This document shows positions 14,677 through 24,100 of a stretch of DNA of 31,991 bases, piece after piece. Position 1 is the first letter of the stretch, and each line of letters opens with the position of its first letter. A program made the position numbers and the translations under genes. The notes below the pieces were generated by a model, which searched no databases, was not told the origin of the DNA, and saw only the letters and a list, made by a program, of their open reading frames with translations. Origin of the DNA: JBGTBQ01 sp041749275 (GTDB taxonomy: Bacteria; Acidobacteriota; Blastocatellia; Pyrinomonadales; Pyrinomonadaceae); contig JBGTBQ010000156.1 of assembly GCA_041749275.1 (NCBI GenBank), positions 1-31,991 on the forward strand, given 5' to 3'.

Positions 14677-15804
14677 TGTTTTCGCGTCCGCCAGTTTCTT
14701 GCGCCATGCCGGGTACTCCTGATTGAGAAGTTTGGCCGGCGTTTCGACGTACCACGCGTAACCGTTCCGACGTTCTGCTTCTATCTCCGCGACATCGTAT
14801 TTAACGACGCCTTCGCGCCCGGCGAAGACGGGGCGGGTGGTCTCGATCTCGTAGAAGCGCGCCCACAGCGGCCCGGCGTTCGCGTCTCGCACGACTTCAC
14901 GGCTGATGACGCCGGGCTTCGCGGCGTCTCTTTTTACGACCCAGCGGATGCCTTCGAGCTTCGACTTCTCGAACCACGCGACAGCGGCTTCGACGGCTTC
15001 GATGATGCGCGCGTCCGGGTTTTTGATTCCCAACAGGAAGCGCACGATGCCGACGCTCTCGGCGCTGGCGAGCGCGACCGGCTCGAACTTTCGCGCCGGG
15101 GCGGGCGCGAAAGTCACTTCGTCATGCTGTGCGCCCCAGACCGTCCGCTTGCCGCGCACGACGACCTGCGTTTTCAGAATCGCTTCGACGCCCTTCTCGA
15201 CTGCCTTCTCCGCCCCGGCACGACGGCCTTCGTCAACGAAGGCGTAGTCGCTTTTCTTCGCGGCGATGTCGCGCAGCAACTTCATCACGCCGATCATCGC
15301 GCCGTCGTTGAAGGTGATGTGGCGCGAATAGTTTTTCTGGAGCGGGTAGAACTGCGGCCAGCCGCCGTTGTCGTACTGCGCCTTGAGCAGGTAGTCCAAA
15401 CCTTTGACGAAAGCTTCGCGGTGGCGTTCGTGCTTCGCAGCCGTGTAGACCTTGCCGAGAAAAATCAACTGCGTGAAGGTCGCGCCGTTGTCAATGGTGG
15501 CATCGGTCTTCGGTTTCTCTCTGGCGATCTCCTCCGTCTGCCGTTCGTTGAGTACGGCGGCCATGTCTATGTTCTTGTGCCAGCCACCCGTATCGCGCTG
15601 GTAGAGCAGCACGTTGTCGGCGATGCGGGCGGCCTCGGCGCTCTCATACCACGCGGGCGCTTGTTCGAGGATGTCGTTCCACCTGACGGCCACAGCCGCC
15701 GAAGGCTTTGCATCCTGCGCCGCGACCGCAGCCGCGAGACAGAGCACGGCGCACACCGCCCACAACCACGCTCGATTCTTCGCCCTTTTCATACTTGTTC
15801 GCAT
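14656..15804 (-). CDS. Secreted pectate lyase, PL10 family
   Basis: A 382-aa protein with a signal peptide (MRTSMKRAKNRAWLWAVCAV, then LCLAAAVAAQ, cleavage near AAQD). The mature part matches PL10: PAWYESAEAARIADNVLLYQ, RDTGGWHKNIDM, ATIDNGATFTQLIFL, NGGWPQFYPL and RHITFNDGAMIGVMKLL. PL10 enzymes cleave polygalacturonate by Ca2+-assisted beta-elimination in the periplasm or outside the cell. ATG at 15804 is used; a second ATG at 15792 is possible and neither has a good ribosome site. The C-terminal GQNRLR and stop come from an F2 repeat rather than the lyase, so the natural end may have been replaced. The gene is divergent from the AraC regulator, which may control it. Confidence 0.92.
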   Translation of the reverse strand: MRTSMKRAKNRAWLWAVCAVLCLAAAVAAQDAKPSAAVAVRWNDILEQAPAWYESAEAARIADNVLLYQRDTGGWHKNIDMAAVLNERQTEEIAREKPKTDATIDNGATFTQLIFLGKVYTAAKHERHREAFVKGLDYLLKAQYDNGGWPQFYPLQKNYSRHITFNDGAMIGVMKLLRDIAAKKSDYAFVDEGRRAGAEKAVEKGVEAILKTQVVVRGKRTVWGAQHDEVTFAPAPARKFEPVALASAESVGIVRFLLGIKNPDARIIEAVEAAVAWFEKSKLEGIRWVVKRDAAKPGVISREVVRDANAGPLWARFYEIETTRPVFAGREGVVKYDVAEIEAERRNGYAWYVETPAKLLNQEYPAWRKKLADAKTGQNRLR

Positions 15805-16009
15805 TGGCTTTGATGCCGCTTAAACATTTCCCGCCGCGACCGCCGGAGGCTACTCGTTCAGGTCGTCCGAGGGAAAAGTCGCCTTGAACGATGCGGCCTT
15901 TGACCGCGCCGGTTGTCTCTCCCGGATGAGAAGATCGTCTGTTGCGGAATCCGGGTGTATGCCATCGTCGGCGTGAAAAGTATTATTGTTGCCCCTGCAA
16001 ACGTTGCGC

Positions 16010-16049
16010 GTCTTGGGCAATCTGGACTATTTTTATTTGCGGATTCGGC
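16010..16049 (+). promoter_or_regulatory. 40-bp conserved upstream element (araC copy)
   Basis: Matches 21015-21054 (opposite strand) at 36 of 40 positions. It contains a near-tandem 9-mer, TTGGGCAAT then CTGGACTAT, followed by an invariant TTTTTATTTGCGGATTCGGC. It ends 25 bp before the araC ATG, inside the araC/PL10 divergent region. An AraC-family operator or a shared promoter is the likely role; which one is not settled by sequence. Confidence 0.55.
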
Positions 16050-16074
16050 AGCCCACCCATCAGGGAGAGGTCAA

Positions 16075-16956
16075 ATGAAGGTCATCGCCAAGCGCAAGAG
16101 GCCACACCGGCACCATTTCACCGACCTCGGCATTGATATTTTCGAGAGCCGCCACAGCGAAGAGTTCTCGATGGACATAGACGAGTGGGACTTTCACAAG
16201 CTCTGCGCGATTGCCAAAGGGAACGGCTTTATCGAGACACAGAACTCGATGGTGCCGATCAGCGCCAATCAGCTCATCTATCTTCCGGCGCGCGTCCCGC
16301 ACCGCTTCCTCGACCAGCGCGGCAACCCGCTCACGCTGGTCCTCGTCTGCTTTCATGACCACACTTTCGCCGGCAACGACGCCGCGCTCGAAGTCCTTTC
16401 GCTCTTTCGGCAGCACTTCCCCTCGTTCTCGCCCTTCGACCTCACGGACAATTACGGGCGCTTGAAGATCAAGAACAGCTTCCGCGCGATGCTCATCGAG
16501 CACATGCAGCGCAGGGACGGCGGTTCGACCGCGGTCTGGTGTCAGTTGGCCGAGTTGCTCATCTTTCTGACGCGGGTCATCAAGGAACAGCGCAAGCTGC
16601 CCGACACCGACCAGCGCGCGATGGCCTTCGCCGGGAGCCTCTACTTCATCAACAAAAACTTCTACCGCCCGATCAAGGTCGAGGAGCTGGCCGACCTCGC
16701 CAACCTCTCTTACCGCCGCTACACCGAGGAGTTCAAGCGCAGCACCGGCAAGACCGTCACGCAGTACCTCTGCGAGATCAGGGTGGAGTATGCCAAGCGC
16801 GTCATGCTGGAGACGGGCGACATCGTCTATGCGGCCTTCGAGTCGGGCTTCGGCGACCTCGCGCACTTCTACCGCGTCTTCAAGAAGATGACCGGCTCCA
16901 CTCCGAAACGATTCATCTGCAACCAGCGCCTTCAGCAGCAGACGATGAATGTGTGA
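16075..16956 (+). CDS. AraC-family transcriptional regulator (cupin + double HTH)
   Basis: A 293-aa activator-type regulator. The N-terminal half is a cupin-like sugar sensor (HRHHFTDLGIDIFESRHSEEF, then IYLPARVPHRFLD and LVLVCFHDH). The C-terminal ~100 residues hold two helix-turn-helix units: IKVEELADLANLSYRRYTEE and IVYAAFESGFGDLAHFYRVF, ending in the AraC signature KKMTGSTPKRF. ATG 16075 is chosen because GGGAGAGG lies four bases before it and the product then starts directly with the cupin; an upstream frame to 15913 would add unconvincing sequence. It is divergent from PL10 and has the 40-bp element in its leader, so it may regulate itself, PL10 and the TonB receptor. The closest functional class is RhaS/RhaR-like, by context only. 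Confidence 0.92.
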   Translation: MKVIAKRKRPHRHHFTDLGIDIFESRHSEEFSMDIDEWDFHKLCAIAKGNGFIETQNSMVPISANQLIYLPARVPHRFLDQRGNPLTLVLVCFHDHTFAGNDAALEVLSLFRQHFPSFSPFDLTDNYGRLKIKNSFRAMLIEHMQRRDGGSTAVWCQLAELLIFLTRVIKEQRKLPDTDQRAMAFAGSLYFINKNFYRPIKVEELADLANLSYRRYTEEFKRSTGKTVTQYLCEIRVEYAKRVMLETGDIVYAAFESGFGDLAHFYRVFKKMTGSTPKRFICNQRLQQQTMNV

Positions 16957-16975
16957 AGTGGCGAGCACGGGCTAT

Positions 16976-16999
16976 AAACATTCCGCTCCTCACGGAGCT
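16976..16999 (+). repeat. Single arm of family F3
   Basis: AAACATTCCGCTCCTCACGG plus AGCT, 24 bases, matching the right arm at 13147-13170 with two mismatches. It lies 20 bp past the araC stop. CTCCTCACGGAG inside it is itself a weak palindrome. Confidence 0.6.
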
Positions 17000-17017
17000 A
17001 CGGCGCATGGCTTTTTA

Positions 17018-17143
17018 GGTAGTGGCTCAATGCGGGGAGGTGACAGGTCAGAACCGCCTGCGGTAGCGGGCGGGCTTACTGGCACAGGAAATCCGCCCGC
17101 TACCGCAGGCGGTTCTGACCTCTCCCGCTATTGAGCCACTACC
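17018..17143. repeat. Nested inverted repeat containing F2 copy 2, between convergent genes
   Basis: An outer inverted pair (GGTAGTGGCTCAAT at 17018-17031 and ATTGAGCCACTACC at 17130-17143) encloses an F2 inverted pair (17046-17074 and 17093-17120). It lies between the convergent araC and kinase genes. Each transcript could fold the whole into one long hairpin, so it may act as a bidirectional transcription or processing stop. A TTTTT run lies just before its left end on the plus strand. Confidence 0.85.
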
Positions 17144-17194
17144 AATTCTGGATTGTGCGCCGGAGCGGCGTGGAGGGAATTTTCCAACCGCTTC

Positions 17195-19621
17195 TCACTG
17201 TTGAAGCCCGATACGTTGCAGAAGGGCGGCGAAGCGTGGCTCGGCGCGGAGGCTCTCGAACTGCGGCTCGACCCGGATGAAGACGAGCCAGTTGAAACGC
17301 TCCTGCGCCGCCTGTTCGAGATGCGCGAGCGCCTGCTCGCGCTCGCCGAGTCCGGCGCGGACGACCGCCAGATAATAGGGCGAGACGTATCGCCGCGCGG
17401 ACATCTCCTTTAACTGCTCGATGACCTGCGCGGCCTGTTTCTTCTGCCCTGAAACGGCGTAGGCGTGGCCGAGACCGGCCAGCGCGCTGATCGAGTCCTT
17501 GTCGAGGATGAGCGACTGCTGAAACGCCGCCGTCGCCTCGCCATGCCGCCCCATCTTTGTCAGGACATAGCCGAGTTCGGCGTGCGCGCGCGCATAGTCT
17601 CGATCCAGTTCGAGCGTCTCGCGGTGCGCGGCGAGCGCCTCTTCATACTTGCCCGCGTAGTAGAGATGGCGCCCCAAGTCGGAGTTGATGGTCAGCGAGA
17701 AAGGCTCCAGCTCGTGCGCCCGCCGCGCCTCCACGTGCGACTCGTCGAAGCGTCCCGTGGCCGCCAGCATCGCCGAGTACCATTGATGCGCGGTCGGATA
17801 GTCCGGCTTGAGTTGGACGGCCCGCTGGAAATGCTCTTCGGCCTCCTTCCATTTCCAGTCATAGCGGTAGCTGATTGAGGCCAGCGAGGAATATGCCTCG
17901 GCCAGCGTGTCGTCGAGCGCTAAGGCTCTGGCCGCCGCCTCGCGCGCCTTGAGATACGAGTCGGTCGCCGGCCCGACGTTGTAGACGTTCAAGAGCCAGT
18001 AGCAATCGGCGAGGCCGGAGTAGGCGGGAGCGTAAGCGGGGTCTTTCTCGACGGCCTGCGTGAAATACTCGATGCCCTTTTGCAACCCTTCCGCCGTTCG
18101 CTTATTCCAGTTGTAGCGGCCCTGAAGATAAAGCTGGTAAGCCTCGGAGTTGGTCGCGTAGTTCTTGACCAGTTGCCGCTCTTCCTCGCCCGTCAGACGC
18201 AGCCGCAGTTTCTCCGTGATGTCGCGCGCCAGCTCATCCTGTAGGCGAACGAGGTCGGAGAGTTTGCGCGCGTAACGCTCGCCCCAGAGGTGGCTGTCGT
18301 CCTTCGTGTCTATCAACTCGACGTTGACGAGCAAATCGTCGCCCCGGTGCTCGACGCGGCCCGTCAGCACGGCTCGCACGCCCAGCTCTTTGCCGACCTG
18401 ACGCGGGTCGGCGGGACGCCCCTTGTAGTGAAAGACGGAGTTGCGCGAGCGCACCTTGACCGAAGGAAGCTGCGAGAGGCTGTTGATGAGCGTTTCCGTG
18501 ATGCCGTCGGAGAGATACTCGGCGTCGGGGTCGTCGCCGACATTCGTGAAGGGGAGGACAGCCAGCGAATTGATGGCGGGGCCGCTCGCGCGGTTGAAGA
18601 ATGCGTAGACGCCGAAGGCCAACGCCGCGAGCAGCAGCACGCCCCCGACGGCGTAAACCGCGTTTCTCCAATGCGCGTTGCCGAAGAGGCCGCCCGCCCC
18701 GGCGCGGTGGCGCGGCGGGATGGAGGGGATGCCCCCGGTGAAGTGTATGTCCTGACTCGCGTTCGGGTCTATCTCGCGCATCACGGCGCGGAGTTCGTCC
18801 CGAAACTCTTCGACCCGCTGGTAACGTGCGTCCGGCTCCTTCGCTATCACGCGGTCGAAGATTTCCTGCAAGCGCGCGATGGTTGGCGAGTCTTCGCCGC
18901 GCACTTCGGCAATCGGCTTTGGCGCGTCGTGCAGCACGGCGTAGCGCACCTCGACCACGCTCGCGCCTTTGAACGGCCACGTGCCCGTCAACACCTCGTA
19001 GAGCAGCACGCCCGTCGAGAAGATGTCGGCGCGATGGTCAACTTTGCCGCCGCGCGCCTGCTCCGGCGCGGCGTAAGTGGCCGTTCCGTAGGGCACGCCT
19101 ATCTCCGTCAGGTTCGAGTCGTGCGAGTCCTCCGCGCCCTCTTCCAACAGTTTCGCCAACCCGAAGTCGAGCACCTTGACCTTGCCCGACTCCATGACCA
19201 TCACGTTGCCGGCTTTGATGTCGCGGTGGATGATGCCCTTTGAATGTGCGGCGGCGAGCGCGTCGGCGACCTGAATGACGATGGCGAGCGCGCTCGTCAG
19301 TTCCAGCGGGCGACCCGCGACCAACTCGCGCACGTTGCGCCCCTCGACATACTGCATGGCGATGAAGCGCACGCCGTCCGATTCGTGCAGGCCATGAATC
19401 GTGCAGATGTTCGGATGGTCTAAGGACGAAGCGAGCTTGGCTTCGCGCTCGAAGCGCGCGAGGCTGGCGGGCCTGACCGTATGTTCGGGGCTGAGAACTT
19501 TGATGACGACGGGGCGGTCGAGCGTCGTGTCAACCGCCTTGTAGACCTCTCCCTGCCCGCCCGCGCCGAGCGCCGAACGAATCTCGTAGTGGCCGAGACG
19601 TGTGCCGGGTTTGATTTCCAT
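17195..19621 (-). CDS. Membrane Ser/Thr protein kinase with C-terminal TPR repeats
   Basis: An 808-aa protein. The kinase domain spans ~10-280: glycine loop GAGGQGEV (19-26), catalytic Lys41 (VVIK), HRDIKAGN with Asp134, DFG at 152-154, and APEQARGG. A single membrane segment follows at ~321-342 (AVYAVGGVLLLAALAFGVYA). The outer part starts with a FlgO/adenylate-cyclase-associated-like region (INSLAVLPFTNVGDDPDAEY), then about eight TPR-like repeats to the C-terminus. All catalytic residues are present. This architecture is abundant in Acidobacteriota and is usually of unknown target. It lies convergent with araC and divergent from the GH43-like gene; a direct link to pectin sensing is only suggested by location. 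Confidence 0.94.
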   Translation of the reverse strand: MEIKPGTRLGHYEIRSALGAGGQGEVYKAVDTTLDRPVVIKVLSPEHTVRPASLARFEREAKLASSLDHPNICTIHGLHESDGVRFIAMQYVEGRNVRELVAGRPLELTSALAIVIQVADALAAAHSKGIIHRDIKAGNVMVMESGKVKVLDFGLAKLLEEGAEDSHDSNLTEIGVPYGTATYAAPEQARGGKVDHRADIFSTGVLLYEVLTGTWPFKGASVVEVRYAVLHDAPKPIAEVRGEDSPTIARLQEIFDRVIAKEPDARYQRVEEFRDELRAVMREIDPNASQDIHFTGGIPSIPPRHRAGAGGLFGNAHWRNAVYAVGGVLLLAALAFGVYAFFNRASGPAINSLAVLPFTNVGDDPDAEYLSDGITETLINSLSQLPSVKVRSRNSVFHYKGRPADPRQVGKELGVRAVLTGRVEHRGDDLLVNVELIDTKDDSHLWGERYARKLSDLVRLQDELARDITEKLRLRLTGEEERQLVKNYATNSEAYQLYLQGRYNWNKRTAEGLQKGIEYFTQAVEKDPAYAPAYSGLADCYWLLNVYNVGPATDSYLKAREAAARALALDDTLAEAYSSLASISYRYDWKWKEAEEHFQRAVQLKPDYPTAHQWYSAMLAATGRFDESHVEARRAHELEPFSLTINSDLGRHLYYAGKYEEALAAHRETLELDRDYARAHAELGYVLTKMGRHGEATAAFQQSLILDKDSISALAGLGHAYAVSGQKKQAAQVIEQLKEMSARRYVSPYYLAVVRAGLGEREQALAHLEQAAQERFNWLVFIRVEPQFESLRAEPRFAALLQRIGLQQ

Positions 19622-19950
19622 GACGGCTGTTTGTCGCTGAACATTACCATGACCTTCCGCACGGATTAAAGAGAGAAACTCTCAGCCCGCGCCCGCCGCG
19701 CCGAATATGTCTTGGCAATCAACTAAAAAGAGGCTATAACGTTTTTCCCTCTCCGTTTTAATTTCGGAACGCGCCCCGCAACGGGGATTCCCAAATAGGG
19801 CATGTCGGGCGGAGCTATGCATCTTCAACTTGAAGAGGGCCGTCGTGGTGTATATGGCGGGCAGCGGCGCGTTCATCAAACTTCTTCTTTAAAGAGGCGC
19901 GAATAAGATTGCACGGTGTCTCCGCGCCTGTCTCAATGAAAGGTCTGCCG
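19622..19950. other. Divergent intergenic region (kinase / GH43-like)
   Basis: About 330 bp without a supported gene. It holds the promoters of both flanking genes, though none is convincing by eye. ATGTCTTGGCAATC (19707-19720) resembles the first part of the 40-bp element with one base missing. CCCCGCAACGGGG (about 19774) is a small hairpin. An AT-rich run, AACGTTTTTCCCTCTCCGTT then TTAATTT, lies near 19738-19765. Confidence 0.4.
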
Positions 19951-21009
19951 ATGAAGTTCGTCGCGCTGTGGTCGCTCTTACTGATAAATGTTGCTGCCGG
20001 CTTTCTCGTCGGCGCGGAGCCGGCGTCCGACAAGCAAGCGGCGCGCGGCAAGGTGGCGCCCAAGCCGCTGTTCCGCGACCCCGTGTATGACGGCGCGGCA
20101 GACCCCGTCGTCGTCTGGAACCGGCGCGAGCGCAAGTGGTTCATGCTCTACACGAACCGCCGCGCAAAGGCGAAGGACGCGCCGGGCGTCGAGTGGGTGC
20201 ACGGCACGCGCATCGGCGTCGCGGAGTCCACCGACCACGGCGCGACGTGGAAATACCGTGGCACGGCGGAGATTGATTATGGCAAAGATGATTACACGCA
20301 CTGGGCGCCGGACGTGGTCGCACACGGCGGCATGTATCACATGTATCTGACGGTCGTGCCGGGCATCTTCAAAGACTGGAACGCGACGCGCGACATCGTC
20401 CATCTGACGAGCGGCGACTTGTTGAAGTGGAAGTACGAGTCCACGTTGAAGCTCTCATCCGACAAGGTGATTGACGCTTCCGTCACGCGGCTGCCGGGCG
20501 GCACGTGGCGCATGTGGTACAACAACGAGCGCGATAAAAAATCCATCTACTACGCCGACAGCCCAGACCTCTACCGCTGGGAGGATCGCGGCAAGGCGCT
20601 CGGCGAACGCGGCGAAGGCCCGAAAGTCTTCCGCTGGAAAGAACGCTACTGGATGGTCATAGACGTGTGGCGCGGGCTGGCCCTGTACAGCTCCGACGAC
20701 CTGCTGAAATGGACGCGCCAGCCGAAGCACATTCTCGAAACTCCGGGTCGCGGGGCGGACGATCAAGTCATCGGCGGACACCCCGACGTGTCGGTGAGCG
20801 GTGAGCGCGCCTTTCTCTTCTACTTCACACACCCCGGCAGGCACGGCCCCGACGCGAAGGCGGACGGGTACGAACAACGGCGCAGTTCGATTCAGGTCGT
20901 CGAGCTTGAATACAAGGATGGCGAGATCACCTGCGACCGCGACCAAACGACGCGCGTCCGGCTGCAACCGCCCGGCGACAATCGAACACGCCCGCCCCGA
21001 CCGCGTTGA
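19951..21009 (+). CDS. Secreted GH43-like five-bladed beta-propeller glycosidase
   Basis: A 352-aa protein with a signal peptide (MKFVALWSLLLINVAAGFLV, cleavage near GAEP). The mature part is a furanosidase-type propeller: PVYDGAADPVVVWNRRERKW, HWAPDVVAHGGMYHMY, IDASVTRLPGGTWRMWYNNE, EGPKVFRWKERYWMVIDVW and GGHPDVSV. Acidic residues in YDGAADPV, the HWAPDV segment and EGPKVF resemble the Asp/Asp/Glu active site of GH43 and related clan-F families. ATG 19951 is chosen because AAAGG lies 7-8 nt upstream and the signal peptide starts there; ATG 19936 and TTG 19909 are in frame upstream. The substrate is probably an arabinan or galactan side chain of pectin, by context. The exact CAZy family is uncertain. 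Confidence 0.82.
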   Translation: MKFVALWSLLLINVAAGFLVGAEPASDKQAARGKVAPKPLFRDPVYDGAADPVVVWNRRERKWFMLYTNRRAKAKDAPGVEWVHGTRIGVAESTDHGATWKYRGTAEIDYGKDDYTHWAPDVVAHGGMYHMYLTVVPGIFKDWNATRDIVHLTSGDLLKWKYESTLKLSSDKVIDASVTRLPGGTWRMWYNNERDKKSIYYADSPDLYRWEDRGKALGERGEGPKVFRWKERYWMVIDVWRGLALYSSDDLLKWTRQPKHILETPGRGADDQVIGGHPDVSVSGERAFLFYFTHPGRHGPDAKADGYEQRRSSIQVVELEYKDGEITCDRDQTTRVRLQPPGDNRTRPPRPR

Positions 21010-21014
21010 TTTGC

Positions 21015-21054
21015 GCCGAATCCGCAAATAAAAATTGTCCAAATCGTCCAAGAC
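21015..21054 (-). promoter_or_regulatory. 40-bp conserved upstream element (TonB-receptor copy)
   Basis: On the minus strand it matches the araC leader element (16010-16049) at 36 of 40 positions. It has the tandem 9-mer TTGGACGAT then TTGGACAAT, followed by TTTTTATTTGCGGATTCGGC. It lies five bases past the GH43-like stop and about 110 bp before the TonB-receptor ATG, in the opposite orientation to both genes, which points to a protein-binding site rather than a coding remnant. Confidence 0.55.
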
Positions 21055-21165
21055 ACACGCCGGTCTGTGTTGAGAGAATGCTGCTCGTAACCTTGCATCA
21101 ACTCTGGCGGTGCTGCGCCGCCGTCGAAGCCTCGGAGTTACCCTACCCACTTGAGGAGAAGAAGT

Positions 21166-24100
21166 ATGAAGTCCAGTGCTCCGTATGTACTACGCAGGTT
21201 TGCCTTGTTGGCGTCCCTGTCCGCTCTCCTGTTTCTCCCGGTCGCCCTGCAAGCCCAAGAGGCGCGCGGCAAGATCACCGGCACCGTCACGGACGTGAAC
21301 AAAGCCGCTGTGCCCGGCGCGTCCGTGAAAGTGATAGATAAGGCCAGAGGCACGACCGTCTCGCTGACGACGAACGACGACGGACTGTTTCAGGCGCCTT
21401 ACCTGCTCTCAGGAACATATCAGGTGGTGATTGAGACGGCGGGCTTCAAAAAGTATATTCAGGATGGTGTCGTGGTGCAGATCAACGAGACCCGCGACCT
21501 GAACATCGCGCTCGAAGTCGGCGGCACGGAGGAGACCGTCACGGTCACGGCGGAGGCGCTGGCGCTCAACAAGTCGGATGCCTCGCTGGGGCTGACCGTG
21601 GATACGAAGCGCGTGCAGGAACTCCCGCTCGTCCACGGCGACCCCTACGCCATGATCGGACTTTCGACCGGCGTCGCCCACACGGGCAGCCAGCGTCTCG
21701 ACCGCCCCTTCGAGCCGACGCACATCGTCGGCTACGCGATTGACGGCACGCGCGGCAACCGTAGCGACCTGCTGATTGACGGCGCGCCGAGCACCTCGAC
21801 GGCGAACGCAAACGAAGTCATCGCCTCCTACGTCCCGCCGACCGACATCGTGCAGGAGTTCAAGGTGCAGACGGCGACCTTCGACGCGCAGTTCGGCAAC
21901 ACCGAAGGCGGCGTGACGAGCATCAGCATCAAGTCCGGCACGAACGACTTCCACGGCTCGGCCTACTACTGGACGGAGCCGGGCGGTTTGGCCGCCAACG
22001 ACTTCTTCGGCAAGGCGCGCGGCACGGGTCGCCCGTTCACTTATTCCAACCGCCCCGGCTTCAGCATCAACGGCCCGGTTCGCATTCCGAAGCTTTACAA
22101 CGGACAGGATAAAACCTTCTTCCTCTTCGGCTATGAAGGTATCCGCGACGCGCGCCCGCGTTTCGACGCCGGCGGCAACGTGTTCGTCCCGACCGCCGCG
22201 CTGCGAAACGGCGACTTCTCCGGGTTCGCCAGCAACATTACGATTTACGATCCCACGACCTCGTTCGCGGGCACGGGCACGGGCGCAAGCGGAAACGGTT
22301 GCGCCGTCAACGCCTTCTGCCGGACGGCATTTACCGGCAACATCATCCCGCAGAACCGCATCAGTCCGGTGGCGCGGGCGATTCTGGGCTTCTACGCTCT
22401 GCCCAAGAACAGCGGCCTGCTCGGAAACATTTTTGACTCGACCCTGACGGAACTCACCAAGCCTTACGACAACTACACGTTCCGTATTGACCAGAACTTC
22501 TCCGACCGGAACCGGTTCTTCGTGCGCGGAAGTTGGTACGACCGCGACAGCCATTACAACGACTACTTCGGGACGGAGGCCACGGGCGTCAACTTTAAAT
22601 TCATCTCGCGGCAAGCCGTGTTCGATGATGTTCACACCTTCAATGCCACCACCATCGTGAACGTCCGGTACGGCTACAACCGCTTTATCCGCCATCAGGA
22701 TCAGGACCCGGACGCGCGCGGGTTCGACCTGACGCGGCTCGGTTTCCCGGCGGCCTATAACAGCGTCATCGGCGAAGCCACACGCCGTTTCCCACGCTTC
22801 GATTTCACGGGCGGCCCGCTCGGCACCGGATTCGGCAACGAGTTCAGACCGACGACCACGCACTCGCCTTCCATCACGCTGAACAAAACGCTGGACACGC
22901 ATTCGGTGAAGTTCGGCGCCGAGTTGCGGATTTACCGCGAGGACAGTTTCTTCTCCAGCAACGACCAGACCGGCCAGTTTATTTTCGACAACACCTACAC
23001 GAGACAGACCAGCACCGGCACGACGGGTCAGGACTCTAACGGCTTGCAGGGTTTCGCCGCGTTCCTGCTCGGGCTGCCGACAACGCAGCAGATCGTGCGC
23101 CGCGCGGACTACTCCGAGTATTCAAAGACGTGGGGCTACTTCGTGCATGACGATTGGAGAGTCAACAACAAGCTCACGCTCAATCTCGGTCTGCGTTATG
23201 AATACGAATCTCCCTTGAAGGAGCGTCAGAACAAGAGCGTCTCCGGCTTTGATTTCGATTACGTGCAACCCGTGCAGGGAACGGCTCAGACCAGATACGC
23301 CGCGCTGAACGACCCCGCGTTGAAGGCGCTACTGCCGCAGATCAACGTCAGCGGCGGTCTCCTGTTCGCCGGCAAAGACACCGGGAGCGGTCTGTACAAG
23401 TCGCCGAAGAACTCTTTCCTGCCGCGCACCGGTTTTGCCTATCAGTGGGATGACAAGACCGTCATCCGCGGCGGCTTCGGCCTGTTCGCGGGCTTCCTCG
23501 GACAGCGGCGCGGCGACGTGATTCAGCCGGGCTATACCCGCACCACGACCGTCGCTCTCTCCGCCAATCCCAACGGCTCGCCGATTCCGGCTTCCTTTAA
23601 CAACGGCTTTGCCGGCGTCACGATTTTAGAGCCTAACGGTAACGCGCTGGGGCGGCAGACCGGCCTCGGCACGGGAATTTCCTTCTTCACCCAGAACCCT
23701 AAAGTCTCGAAGCAGGCGCGCTATCAGATCGGCTTGCAGCGCGAGTTGCCGGGCGGCTGGATCGCCGAAGCCGTGTACGTCGGCAACCGTGGCTACGACA
23801 TCGAAATCACGCGCAACATCAACGCCCTCCCGCTCAGGTATCTGAACACGGACGGCTCGCGCACCGCCGCGATGAACGCCAACAACACCTTCCTGACCGG
23901 CAACGTCGCCAACCCGTTCGCCGGACTGGAAGAGTTCCGGGGCACCGCTTTCTTCAACGCGAACATCCAGCGCCAGCAGTTGCTCCGTCCGTTCCCCGCC
24001 TTCGGCGACATCAACACGTCGGTCAACGACGGCAAATCGTGGTATCACGCCGGTCAGTTCCGCCTCGACAAGCGTTTCTCGAAGGGCTACACGGTGGGCG

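Noticed and set aside
14546..17134. Short frames reading RSEPPAVAGG / PPATAGGSDL near 14.6 and 17.0 kb
   Set aside because: They are translations of the F2 inverted repeat, not conserved genes; the same peptides arise wherever the repeat lies.
21409..22902. A 497-aa minus-strand frame inside the TonB receptor
   Set aside because: Antisense frame of a well-supported receptor; no domain, signal or ribosome-binding site supports it.
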